The notes under the pieces were generated by a model. That model did no database searches and was not told the DNA's origin. It was given only the letters and a program-made list of their open reading frames with translations. From positions 124,001-188,000 of the forward strand of contig LLEY01000064.1 of assembly GCA_001414485.1 (NCBI GenBank): a stretch of 64,000 bases of DNA, in the 5' to 3' direction. Shown here one piece after another: positions 48,420-58,426 of the stretch. A program made the translations under genes and the position numbers. How positions within the stretch are numbered: position 1 is the stretch's first letter; the number at the start of each line of letters is the position of its first letter. Source of the stretch: Calycina herbarum. Lineage: Eukaryota > Ascomycota > Leotiomycetes > Helotiales > Pezizellaceae.

Positions 48420-49449
48420 AGTAGAAGCCCAGCGAAAGATAGTGACTACTAAAAGTATAAGTAAAGTGGAAGTGATCTGCTTGCTTATTCCTGGTATGGA
48501 CGAAACCACCGTGAAGGGCTACTTGAAAGCGTGTTCGGATCTTGACGTGCTATTCACGCTTAATTACAGATATTAGAACCCCTCTAGAGAGCAACATGCC
48601 GACCACTTAGACCTGACAGTCGACTCCAAGGTTAATGAACTCTGGCGAGTGCTCTAAATGCTACTCGGATATGGTAAGCCTCCATGGGACTCGAACTGGC
48701 GACCACCCCTTGAAGGGATTCCTTCTGAAATTGCGGCCGAACTCCATATGATCGTTTATCGCGCAATCTTCCGAATCCCCTTCTCCGACTTCGTAAAGTA
48801 CGCACTTAGATATAACACAACAGGCTACTACCTCGATAGTTTACTTTATGCTATATGTGATGTGCGTGACGGCCTTCAGGCGGCATTTCAGGGTCGTCCC
48901 GGGATAAAGGATATTTATGTCGAAGTCGAGAAGGTGAGAATATAGAGATCCGCCGAAGCGAAGTACTAACGAGAGTAGGCCTTGAGACAGTAACACCACC
49001 CTCTAGCGCACTAGATTGTTGCCAGCTGTCTGCACCACTCGACATATGCCCTATACGACGCCTTGGCCCCGAACCTTGACCTAATCCAGAAAATCTTTGC
49101 TATATGTAACCTTGATCTCGTGCTTAAGTGGCTTATAGCTCTATATCAGCGATTCTTACACGTTAGCCAGATGTATGATTAGCAAAAGTGGTTAACTGAG
49201 CTCGACTTTTGGGAGTGTGTTGATCAAGCACTATGGTTAGGAAGGTTCACCGCTCCGTTTATGCCACCTCACTTGTTAACAGAGGATCGGGATGAGAGGT
49301 TGCGCTTTTTGGAAGACTTGGAGATGGTAGCCGGAGATAGAGCGCGTAGTACTTGGAGGAAAGCGATGTCCTCTGTAACGGGGCTGATAATGATGCGAAA
49401 CTAGGACTCCGGCGGTCGAGCTTCGCATTGGGTAAGGCTTGAAAAGGTC
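48420..49449 (+). pseudogene. Unidentified gene, RIP-type nonsense, cut by the HET segment
   Basis: One plus-strand frame gives sensible protein for about 1 kb: MDETTVKGYLKACSDLDVLF, KPPWDSNWRPPLEGIPSEIA, FVKYALRYNTTGYYLDSLL, QKWLTELDFWECVDQALWLG, RFTAPFMPPHLLTEDRDERL. It is interrupted by about ten TAG/TAA. I do not recognise the family. The frame reaches LEKV exactly where the left TIR of the HET segment begins (TA 49450-49451). Removing that segment and one TA lets the frame run on at 53338 as GIPKEA*KSAEVRGPGV and DIPVEGVDMKPRQVRSRLV, again with only RIP-explicable stops. Confidence 0.6.
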
Positions 49450-49621
49450 TAACGTCTGTCCCCGCGTCCCGAGACGCACGGTGTCACGAGACGAATCTAT
49501 AGTTTTAGAATTATAACTTTTTTCTTAGCAAGTCTACAAAGTTGTTATTCATATATCGCTTTCTATAACTATTTCTCCTTAAGAAGACCACTTAGTATTA
49601 AGAAAAATACTATAGTTAATC

Positions 49622-49849
49622 ATGCTATTAATCGTTTTAGTAACGCTACTAATCGCTACTTTTATAAAACCCCCTTATTTAATCGCGATAATCAAAGTCT
49701 TTCTAAAATTCGGAGCATCTGAGAAACAGTCTTATTACGAAAATAATATAGCTCTGAATTTCAAAGATACTCAGAGAGGAAAAGAATACATTCCGGGAGT
49801 TACTCCGGTACAAGGAGGGGGCGACATATTTCAGTGCTTAGTAATATAG
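49622..49849 (+). CDS. Small ORF with N-terminal hydrophobic segment
   Basis: 75 aa. Residues 2-14 (LLIVLVTLLIATF) could be a signal peptide or membrane anchor, with a second weaker segment PPYLIAIIKVFL. No family is recognised. It lies inside the HET segment, close to the left TIR. It may be spurious. Confidence 0.25.
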   Translation: MLLIVLVTLLIATFIKPPYLIAIIKVFLKFGASEKQSYYENNIALNFKDTQRGKEYIPGVTPVQGGGDIFQCLVI

Positions 49850-50383
49850 GTTAGTCTAACGACAAATATACTATGTTCACACCTAAGTTGTTAGTCAAAG
49901 TCAAAGTACCTATCAATTTTTCCGGCACGCAGGGATTCCGGCACGTAGGGATGGACGTTACAGTAATCATATCACAGATTTGATCGTGTTGCGAACCTGC
50001 AAGATTGGGTGCTATTCTCAAGAGGATGCTACAGTGGGTCGCTGGAGGTTGTGATGATGAGAGTTAGTCGTCAAAGGTAGCTCCGCATGCCTGTGCGGAG
50101 AGATCCCTGCACTGAGCCTCAGCGCTTAAAACCAGGCTTAGGACATGAACATATACGGGGCCATCTCATATGCTATACAGTAACCAAATTGACCCCGAAT
50201 CAATTCAAGGTACCGATGGGCTCCAGCCATTTACCCCTCCCAGAACCATCCCTCCTGACCTGACAGACGATAGTGACCGCCCATCCCTCGGCGCTTCTTA
50301 CCGAGCTCCTACTCGGTTCCTGAGCCTGGCTCGACCTTCATTATCCGCACTATCTGGTCGAGAAATATTATCACATTGTTTAA

Positions 50384-50589
50384 GGGGCAGGTTGTGCTGG
50401 CCCCGAAGTTGGCCAGCGGTTAGCTAAGTACGCGCACATCCTCAGCGATGATTTTGGCCGCTACTCAGCTGAATGGCACCCGTATCTGACTTACATTCCC
50501 TCAACAGGTAACTTCGAATCTACAACAAATATCCTCCATAAGCGACTCTTCGAACAAAAGACTAGTGACGAGTTCAGCCTCACCGCCTG
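50384..50589 (+). pseudogene. Short coding remnant upstream of HET
   Basis: One frame reads GQRLAKYAHILSDDFGRYSA then EWHPYLTYIPSTGNFESTTN and KRLFEQKTSDEFSLTA before TGA at 50587. The residue make-up looks like real protein and ends just before the HET start. The 5' part is lost (stop at about 50378). I do not recognise the family; it could be an upstream exon of the HET gene. Confidence 0.35.
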
Positions 50590-50623
50590 AGCAGTGTCAA
50601 ATACTACAACCGACACTAAAACG

Positions 50624-52615
50624 ATGGGATCAACTCTCGATAATAAACAGCAACCAGCTGGTGGCATACCTGAGCAGAGTGCAGATGATGGGTACACTGT
50701 CTCTCCATATCCACAGAGGCTTTCGCCATGGTATAATGACTTCGTTCCATGTACAACAGGGGAAAGTCATCCCAATTCGACTATGAGAATCAAAAGTTCA
50801 ATATTATGCTCGAAATGCGAACAAATTCGAGCATGGTTAGCGAAACATTGGGCGAAACTGAAAATCGTAAATCAAACATTCGAGCATATCTTCAACCATT
50901 ACGACGACAGCCGACAATTGAAACAATCTGCTCTCAGCGGTTGCCATCTATGCACTCTGTTTTTGAATAGTTTCGATCCCAAAATGGTACATTCTCGAGC
51001 CTTACGACTGGCGGATCGGGAGAAGGCGCTTAGTCAGATATCAAATGGAAGACAGGTGCAGATCACTGCTTATAACAAAGGATCTTCGGGATGTGTTCTG
51101 TGTCCATCTCTCACAATACCCGGTTCCAATTCTATTAGTGGTGAGACAACACCCCTCAGACCCGTCTCGTATTTCCTGCCTATTCAGATAGGAGACTCAT
51201 TCGTATCTCTATCATCAACACATGTTTCGACCGCATCTCTGGCTGCTGCCAACCTAGCCAAAGAATGGATAGCTGAATGCAAAAAGTTCCATCCAAAATG
51301 TGCCAAACCGAAAAACTCAAGTTTGCCAACAAGACTTGTTGATGTCCTATCTTTGAGCAACGCCGGGAAAGTAAGGGTTGTAGAAACTCAAAAAATTTCC
51401 ATTGACAGTGGCATTCAGTACGTTGCATTAAGTTACTGCTGGGGTCTAACACCAACTTTCAAACTTGAGGAATCAACACGTCAAGCTTTATCGTCTGGAG
51501 TGGCCATGGAGATCCTCCCAAGAACCCTGCAAGACGCGATCAAGTTCACGCGAAATATCAATCTCGATTGGCTATGGGTCGATTCACTATGCATTATTCA
51601 GGACTCGCAAGAAGACTGGAATCACGAAGCCTTGACTATGCGTCAAGTATACCAGGATTCTTTTCTTACGGTTGCTGCACTAGGGGGAGCAAGCAGTGAT
51701 GAAGGGCTGTTTGCACTCCGAGACCCGTTGCTATATTCTGCATGCTTTTTGTTCCAGACAGAGCAAGGAGAAAATATATGCGGAGGCCAAGACTCAACTA
51801 TTGGGCTTGCATTGGACGCCTGGCCCCTTCACCAACGCGGCTGGGTAATGCAAGAGAGGGTCTTAGCATCAAGAACTCTTAACTTCGGACCATATTTGAT
51901 CTGGCAATGCCAAGAAAAACTTGCCGATGAATACAACATCATTGCACGCAGTCCATACAAAATGGGATTCGAGTTGAACAAGCGCTTCTCTGATCTCGTT
52001 CTGGGTGGTGGCATATTTAACATGTCTTCGACTGATCGAGATGAAGCTATCCTCGGGACCTGGACAGAAATCGCCTATGGTTATACGAGCGGAATCTTGA
52101 CAGTGGCGACAGACCGTCTTCTAGCCATTTCGGGCATTATTTCTGCAATCCATAGACGTACAGGATGGACAAATCTGGCGGGTCTTTGGAAGCCATTTTT
52201 ATGGAAACAGGTGCTGTGGGAGAAGGCATTCGATGCGGTGCCCGAGTCGCGTGAGCATACAGGCCTTCAGCCAAGCTGGTCTTGGACCGCCATAACCGGA
52301 GGGGTCATGTGGGCAAATGATGAGCCAGAAGAAGGATTCTTTTTGAATGCTGTTGCGTATGTACAATATACTGATAACGTAATCCCTTCCCAAACGGATA
52401 TGAACAATTCCAGCGATCCGCGAATGGCCATTCAGGTATCTTGCATGCAGGGAAGAATCGGCACGCTATCTGCTTTCAAAGGCATAGCACGATATCGAGC
52501 CGACCTAGCCGAGTTTCCTCTATCCGGGAAAGGGTTTTTCGAACCTGATGTGTTTGTATTGAACGAGACCACCCGAATTGTTTCTTCCTATTGGGGCAGG
52601 GTGCTGGAACGATGA
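50624..52615 (+). CDS. Heterokaryon-incompatibility (HET) domain protein
   Basis: 663 aa from the first ATG (50624; the frame itself is open from 50594). The HET domain spans about residues 266-430: YVALSYCWG, ILPRTLQDAIKFTR, WLWVDSLCIIQDSQEDW, MRQVYQDSFLTVAALGG. N-terminal CSKC (about 60) and GCHLC pairs are typical of long HET proteins. HET proteins trigger cell death when genetically different hyphae fuse. The stop at 52613 seems premature: one frame over, 52616-52793 continues with SLLIYGLAVSSSTSCMGAF and ERVGFFTFYVKEE, the usual C-terminal block of the family. A one-base indel near 52605 therefore removes about 60 residues. It sits inside the TIR-bounded segment. It may still be functional, since the HET domain is untouched. 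Confidence 0.85.
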   Translation: MGSTLDNKQQPAGGIPEQSADDGYTVSPYPQRLSPWYNDFVPCTTGESHPNSTMRIKSSILCSKCEQIRAWLAKHWAKLKIVNQTFEHIFNHYDDSRQLKQSALSGCHLCTLFLNSFDPKMVHSRALRLADREKALSQISNGRQVQITAYNKGSSGCVLCPSLTIPGSNSISGETTPLRPVSYFLPIQIGDSFVSLSSTHVSTASLAAANLAKEWIAECKKFHPKCAKPKNSSLPTRLVDVLSLSNAGKVRVVETQKISIDSGIQYVALSYCWGLTPTFKLEESTRQALSSGVAMEILPRTLQDAIKFTRNINLDWLWVDSLCIIQDSQEDWNHEALTMRQVYQDSFLTVAALGGASSDEGLFALRDPLLYSACFLFQTEQGENICGGQDSTIGLALDAWPLHQRGWVMQERVLASRTLNFGPYLIWQCQEKLADEYNIIARSPYKMGFELNKRFSDLVLGGGIFNMSSTDRDEAILGTWTEIAYGYTSGILTVATDRLLAISGIISAIHRRTGWTNLAGLWKPFLWKQVLWEKAFDAVPESREHTGLQPSWSWTAITGGVMWANDEPEEGFFLNAVAYVQYTDNVIPSQTDMNNSSDPRMAIQVSCMQGRIGTLSAFKGIARYRADLAEFPLSGKGFFEPDVFVLNETTRIVSSYWGRVLER

Positions 52616-52796
52616 AAGTCTACTCATATATGGGTTGGCCGTTTCGTCAAGCACGAGCTGCATGGGTGCTTTTGAACGCGTGGGCTTCTTCACTTTTTAC
52701 GTTAAGGAGGAGAAGGATGGTGGAAATTGCATAGACTATGATTATGCCATTCTCCACGGGTTTAGTATGAGGAAAGAATTTATCATTGTGTAGAAT
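52616..52796 (+). pseudogene. Frameshifted C-terminal end of the HET gene
   Basis: Reads SLLIYGLAVSSS, GAFERVGFFTFYVKEEKDGG and ends RKEFIIV in the +1 frame relative to the HET ORF. HET proteins commonly end with a GxFERVGxF block, so this belongs to the gene above. Confidence 0.7.
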
Positions 52797-53337
52797 TTTC
52801 GACATAATGATCCAGACACACTGTCTTAATTAGAGGATGCCGGAAACAGGAATTTCAGGCAAGGTATGCGCAGCCACAAACGTCGCAGCCACTTATTAGA
52901 ATTTTACCGAGGTTGCTATAACCACACCGCCACTGACCGGAGGAGGTATTAGCCTATGTGGCAACAGCGTCTGACATAGCGTGCTCTGGCCGCCACAATA
53001 CCGAGAATAACTTTTTAGCATTGTGAAAAAATTCGTAGATCTATATTTTATTATTTATAAAGTTTAAAAGGCGAAAAGAGCTTAATAGTACTGTTGTAGA
53101 TCGAGGGGTCTTATTATAATATAATAAGAGGCCCTCTCTAATTTAGATAAGCAGCAACGACGATTTTAAAATTTTTGGAGTTAATAAGTTAGGAGTATTC
53201 GGGAGAGGCATATAACGTAATTAAATAAAAATATATCAGAATTTCAATATATTCGCAGATATAGAGTCGCTTAAATGCGAAGTACCTATAATTTGTCTCG
53301 TGACGGGGTGCGTCTCGCTACGCAGGGACAGACGTTA

Positions 53338-53460
53338 GGGTATACCCAAGGAAGCCTGAAAGAGTGCGGAGGTTAGGGGTCCGGGTGTGACTTGAGAGGA
53401 TATTCCTGTTGAAGGCGTTGATATGAAGCCGCGTCAGGTACGCAGTAGACTGGTTTGAGA
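53338..53460 (+). pseudogene. Probable continuation of the pseudogene 48420-49449
   Basis: After the right TIR and TA, the frame that ended LEKV continues GIPKEA*KSAEVRGPGVT and *EDIPVEGVDMKPRQVRSR to a stop. Both internal stops are TGA, one change from CGA. Confidence 0.4.
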
Positions 53461-53730
53461 GTAGCGATGTAACTCACTTAATTTGAACTTAGAATAGAAA
53501 TTTTAAATGTAGCTGCATTGTTCGATAAGTCTTTTACCCTAAGGTTGAGTGACTACGGGATTGAAACCTCTGGGAGTTTTTCTAACTACCGGTTTAATAG
53601 AAGGGTTAAGGATACTATGCGAAATTGAGAAGTTCTTTATATAGATATTAGAATTGCAGATTTGGAACTCCTCTAATTACACTATCTTCAGACCCCTTAG
53701 ATATATTCTAGCCTAACTGCTTTTATTTAA

Positions 53731-55987
53731 TTAAATATCTGTAACTCTTGTTGATGCTCTAAGCGTCATATTGTTTTTGCCTTCCTCTGTATCATTAGTT
53801 GCTTTTAGTATCGTGTCTCGGACTTCAAGTGTAGCGCTTGTGATTATGTTGTCGATACTGTTAAAATCTACGCTGTTTTGATATAGAAGAACGATATTGG
53901 CTCTGAAATCATCTACAGAAGAGTATATGTTGTTCTTCACCTTTGCCTGAATAGTGCCGAGGTTAATGGGACGAAGTACTTTTGTAGTATAAACGCCTGT
54001 ATACTCTGGCCATAGTTGTTCCACCGGCGCTTTGAAGCTCTGACCTGTAGGAGTACGACAGATATGCTTTAAGATATTGGCAATATCCCTTGTTTGGCGC
54101 TTTGTGATTTTTTCTTAGCCTTTACTACTGTGGAATGTCGCCAGGCTTGGGGTGGAAACGGGGAATGTCTAGAAGGAGCAAAGGTTATTTAACTGACAAT
54201 AGAAGACTAACTGTACTTACTTGCTCCCTTCCCATCTCTGACTCTTGACAGCAGATATCATTAATGCGAACCTTTCGCGTCTGGTCAGTGTTAGCGAAGT
54301 CCTTAAGGTGTCTATGTTCTATGAGGGTTTATACGTTGCTATCAAGTTCCTTCTTTTCTTCCTGATAGTCTCCTCCTTAGATCTCTTCCCATTCCGCGGA
54401 AAGCTTGCACTCCTTATATCTCCTATACTCGATATCACTCTTACATCTCCTACCCCCTATAGGCTTATTGTAACACTCGGTCTCGTTGAAATCGCATCCT
54501 TTACAACTATTATAACCTTCATACTTATTATGCTCGTCGTAATCGTCGTATTCTTTACAACTACTATATATTATACCTTCATAGCCACTACTATATTCAC
54601 CATCTAAATCCTCATCATCATTGCCTTTGCTGTCATTATATTTATCCTCATCATCCAGCTCTTCGTCATCTTCATTATTTAAATCTTCCTCATCCTTATC
54701 TTCTGCCTTATAATCATCGTTTGCCTCATCCTCAACTCCTGCCTCATCGTTATCTTCATCATCTTCTTTATCCCCATTATCTTCCTCACCCTCATCATCT
54801 TCCTCATCCCCATCATCTTCCTCACCCTCATTATCTTCCTCGCCCTTATCATTTTCTTCATCCTCCTCATCCTCCTCATCTTCTACATCTGTGCTATCGT
54901 CACTGCTTAGCAGAGCACCGTAGTTATCTAAACCAGGCCGCTCGCTTCACATAGTCTCGCCTTCAGATACATCCCCTATTGGTAACTGTGTAAGTGAAGC
55001 ACCTCTATTTAAAACCTTGTAGTGATCTAATAAGGGACCAACCTCAGAGAACTGGTCCTCATTTAATAAGCTCAAGCAATCTGATGAATATCCCTCACTG
55101 TCATTATCCTTGCGGTATCTATTTTTATTATACTCTTTCTTTGCCCCATGGCATGTTGATATCTCGTGTAGCGTAAAATCCCCAGCTTTGACCGTGTTGT
55201 CCACCATATCATAGAATCCTTCTTCGGCAACTTCAACAGTAAGTGGTACAGGAATGTAATAATTCTCGTTCTTAATATCGTTTAATAGATGGACGTTGCG
55301 AATCTATTCGCGACTAAGTAGAAGTGTTTGTAGCTTAGGAATGACATCGGCATTAATTTGGGTGTCATAGCCTGCTACTTGGACGGTAAATCTGGTGTAT
55401 TGGTTACTTTGAACAGGACCGTCGCCAGCCATGATTGTTGTTGTTTTACCCAAGTATAGCACTAGACCGAGCTTTTCAGCTATTGAAATGGGGATGAGAT
55501 TCGACGGACTTCGTTCATTGACTTTGACCCGGCCAAAGTTGACTACTCCCCTGGACATTATTATGGAAGCTTTAGTGAAAAAGATATGGGGTCTGTGAAA
55601 TGACTTTGGCGAGTGAACAGGTCCTGTTGCTTCGAATTCCGTATACTGTGTGCTGGCAGTCTTTGCAGTCATTGTTGACATTGGACCTTTTAGTTCAGCA
55701 CCCCCTCCATTTGGCTTGTGCACTCTGGCCGGCTTAGGCTCTTGATCACGAAAATCGTGCCATATAATTGACAAAGGAGTGCTTTTAGGGGCATAGGTAT
55801 CCTCAGTGTTCAGGTATGGGTGTGAACTAAATGTTCGCTGTCGTTTGGTATACAAATGGTAATTGGCAGTGTCGGAACACCCATGCTGCGGAGCTGGTTG
55901 GTGATAATTGGCACACGTGCTCTCGCTTGGGAAAAGGGGTGAGGCAGCACGTTTACTTGCAGCGGAAGTGTCAACAATCGACTGCAT
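53731..55987 (-). pseudogene. Retropepsin-like / acidic / bromodomain protein with five nonsense codons
   Basis: Minus strand from ATG 55987, exon 55987-54221, a 52-nt GTAAGT-CTAG intron (54220-54169), exon 54168-53731; in phase throughout, 734 codons. A retropepsin-like fold near residues 143-230 (GVVNFGRVKVNERSPSNLIP, ISIAEKLGL) lacks the D[ST]G catalytic triad (NERS instead). A long Asp/Glu run (about 350-440) comes next, then a Cys-bearing linker (CKECKL-type repeats) and EHRHLKDFANTDQTRKVRIN. A bromodomain (about 620-715) closes it: PVEQLWPEY, LRPINLGTIQAKVKNNIYSS, VDDFRANIVLLYQNSVDFNS. Stops at 55304, 54947, 54377, 54329 and 54115 are TAG/TGA/TAA that one C-to-T or G-to-A would explain. 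A bromodomain would bind acetyl-lysine. The joined architecture is unusual. Confidence 0.7.
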
Positions 55988-56375
55988 GTCTTTGACCTTG
56001 CCTAGTAGAATAGAGGTTGAAGAAAATAGCGCTTTGGTTGTAATTTGGAGGGTTTAAGATGGTGAGCAAGACCTAATCTTGAAGAGAATGATGTACGCAT
56101 GTATAATACTCCTTATAGTGCTGAAACAAGAGAAATGGAAAGGAGCATTTCTGCCTTTAAACACCAGTTTTTGCTTGATTAATGATGATTAATACATGTA
56201 GCAAAGAGTTTGATGGAGTAAGGCTATTTCTGCTGCCACATTCCAAGGTCGCCAAAACTGGCGCCCATTCAGCCAGAATCGGAGCACACAGCGTCCGGTG
56301 TTCACGGAGTGAGTTCTCAAATGGCGCTCCAGTCTCTAGCGCTATTTTTGATTCATTCTGACTTTATCCATTCTA
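55988..56375. other. Upstream region, no clear feature
   Basis: Promoter side of the minus-strand bromodomain pseudogene. No ORF or repeat is supported until the Tc1-like end at 56376. Confidence 0.45.
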
Positions 56376-56600
56376 TAGTAAGAGGCGGAATGGGTGTCGT
56401 TGTTATTTACTTAATTATTTTTAGCGAGCTCTACTTCTGGACACTTGTGGCTGTGCACCCCTGCTCGGCTGTACCCGAAGGTACCTCTGCCAATGCAGTC
56501 AGCACTTTGTTGTCAGCAACCATGTCGCCACAATTGAATGATAGAGCTTACAGAACCGGCTTCCCCACAAGCTTCTTATCGAAATAAGCGAAGCACTATG
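56376..56600 (+). mobile_element. Relic 5' end of a Tc1-like element
   Basis: Aligns with the reverse complement of about 62060-62304: TA, then TAGTAAGAGGCGGAATGGGT, TTACTTAATTATTTTTAGCG, GTGGCTGTGCACCCCTGC and the start ATGTCGCCACAATTGAATGA (MSPQLND against MPPQLNA). The remainder of the transposase is lost. It faces the complete copy at 61123-62304 as an inverted pair. Confidence 0.7.
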
Positions 56601-56842
56601 CCAATGCTCGGGAGTGCAAACTTCGTGCAACATATCGCCAGCAAATCACAGGCGGCTGCAACCGCTATCTGTAGGCGCCGACCTGTCATCTAGCGCGTGG
56701 CGCACTTGCCTGCCTTGTGCCCCTCTCTCGTTGTTTAGCATCAATCGTTTCACTCAACTGTCCATCCGGTTGTTCTTAGTGGGCTCAAAATAATTGCTTT
56801 CATTCCCACACTTCAACCACCAGCCTACGTAGAACATCAAAC

Positions 56843-58426
56843 ATGCCATCATCATATCCTAGCCCCGCAAATGCGCCTCCCCCAGGGAGGCTGGGGATCG
56901 ACAGTGACCCGGCGCGCCGGAATGAACGCTCTCCAACAAGATCTCATACGTATATACTGGTTACTCTTTCGGCACACCCTCTAGCGACCCATGCGATTAC
57001 CCCTCCAACGTCCACCTCGAAGAATGGATCTGTTTCGGCCGCTAAGGATACTGCTGTCGCAGCTCCGATGAGCTTCGAGGATCTAAAAAATGAGCTGGAC
57101 CTTGGCACCGGAAAATGCGGGTCGCCTACAAAGAAAGAAGGAAACCCTCCATGTAAAAATCCAAATCCTGGCGACATCGACAGTCAGATCAAGTCTATGA
57201 CGGCGCTGACTCAAGCGTCCGCGGAGCTTCCTCACGAGCTTGAGAAACTTGCAGAGCTAGCTCTCTGCAAGCACCATATTATGCGCGAAAAGAAAGCTGC
57301 TCGAATCAAACTCTGGAAGAAGGTTTTCCCAATTGGAGACGAGAAGGCAGTCCCACTCGAACCGATTACAGATCAAATTAAAAGTGTACTAGATTGCTTC
57401 TCGCCGAATACCTCTAGCTATACCTGCGTAGGTGCGAGGCATGACAGCGACAGCACACCTTGTTTGATGCGAATTGGCGGCAAAAGGGTGCTCAAAGGCA
57501 AAAGGACAATTGCTCTGATTATCGAGCCAGACAATTACCCACACGATGACGAGCTCACGTGCCTTCTAAAGGTTCTTGCCTCCAATGTGATCTGTCATCA
57601 CCACAAAGGACAGATCTCCGGCCTGGTCGCACAATGGAAGCACCGAATCACTATGATATACGAAGCTTATTCTGCACAGGAACGACCGCTCAAGTCGACA
57701 TATAGTACAGGTTTTTTACGCAAGCTGAAGGGTGATCCAGCAAAGTTCTGGGACGATGCCGATGACAAGAGCGCTTTCCGCACTGAAATAGAGAAGGATA
57801 GACCCTCAGATGGCTTGGCATGCTATTCCCTGATTCAACATAAGATCATGGAGCCATTGAAAAAATCAGAGTTGGTTAAAGGCTATGTTTACGCCTACGA
57901 GGTCGAGGGCAATGAAGGCTTCGTCAAGATAGGATACACTACACGGCCTATTGAGGTTCGCTCAGCAGAGTGGAAGGTCGAATGCGATAGGGCGCCTAAA
58001 GTTCTATATCCTCTTGGGCCCACCGAGAAGATCCCGCACGCCAATCGTGTCGAAGGCCTGTGTTTAGCAGAACTGAAGCATCGGAATATGACGGTGATTT
58101 GCGAAGCTTGTCCCAAGCGGCACATAGAATGGGTCAAGATTCCCGCTGCGGAGGCCATTGCGGTGATTCAGAAATGGACGAAATGGATTCAGACAGCGCC
58201 GTTCAAGGATTCGAAGAGGCAACTTAGGCAATGGGAAGTGGATAACGAAATTACTTCGTGGAACCTCAGGGACGAGGAGGAGAAGAGAACTGGCGATATG
58301 CTCAACTTCATGCATGAGCTTCTCTGCCAGGAGGCAACCAGAGTTGGAGGAGACAGTGATCAAAAGCCGTGTCTGCAGGGAACCAGTGCTCGAGGGAGAA
58401 GATACCAGAAGCGATGCTTGCAATGA
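56843..58426 (+). CDS. T5orf172/GIY-YIG-like domain protein
   Basis: 527 aa, one exon, no stops, ATG in good context (AAACATGCC). Residues 1-60 are Pro/Ser-rich. A C-rich middle (CVGARHDSDSTPCLMRIGG, about 195-215) precedes the T5orf172 domain at about 347-425: GYVYAYEVEGNEGFVKIGYT, TRPIEVRSAEW, EGLCLAELKHRNM, CEACPKRHIEWVKI. This family is a GIY-YIG-nuclease relative; here YVYAYE..GFVKIGYTTR..R supplies the Y, Y, G and R positions, and the E may be the one in VEGLCLAEL. Fungal members are mostly uncharacterised. Its intact frame contrasts with the broken neighbours, so it is either young here or under selection. A nuclease activity is inferred from the family only. Confidence 0.8.
   Translation: MPSSYPSPANAPPPGRLGIDSDPARRNERSPTRSHTYILVTLSAHPLATHAITPPTSTSKNGSVSAAKDTAVAAPMSFEDLKNELDLGTGKCGSPTKKEGNPPCKNPNPGDIDSQIKSMTALTQASAELPHELEKLAELALCKHHIMREKKAARIKLWKKVFPIGDEKAVPLEPITDQIKSVLDCFSPNTSSYTCVGARHDSDSTPCLMRIGGKRVLKGKRTIALIIEPDNYPHDDELTCLLKVLASNVICHHHKGQISGLVAQWKHRITMIYEAYSAQERPLKSTYSTGFLRKLKGDPAKFWDDADDKSAFRTEIEKDRPSDGLACYSLIQHKIMEPLKKSELVKGYVYAYEVEGNEGFVKIGYTTRPIEVRSAEWKVECDRAPKVLYPLGPTEKIPHANRVEGLCLAELKHRNMTVICEACPKRHIEWVKIPAAEAIAVIQKWTKWIQTAPFKDSKRQLRQWEVDNEITSWNLRDEEEKRTGDMLNFMHELLCQEATRVGGDSDQKPCLQGTSARGRRYQKRCLQ

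Larger units (their letters stand above)
49452..53335 (+). mobile_element. TIR-bounded segment carrying a HET-domain gene
   Basis: Inverted repeats of about 45 bp: left 49452-49496 and right 53291-53335, starting ACGTCTGTCCC and flanked by TA (49450-49451, 53336-53337). 38 of 45 positions match by eye. The tips recall Fot1/pogo-type elements. No transposase is found inside; the interior holds a small hydrophobic ORF, a short coding remnant and the HET gene. The host reading frame resuming across the segment supports a true insertion. Confidence 0.6.

Noticed and set aside
49860..49960. Tandem TTCCGGCACGYAGGGA pair as an element end
   Set aside because: Only two copies of 16-17 bp and no inverted or flanking partner found.
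54245..54954. Plus-strand ORFs of 120 and 77 aa rich in Ile/Leu or His/Pro
   Set aside because: They are the antisense of the Asp/Glu-rich run and linker of the minus-strand bromodomain pseudogene.
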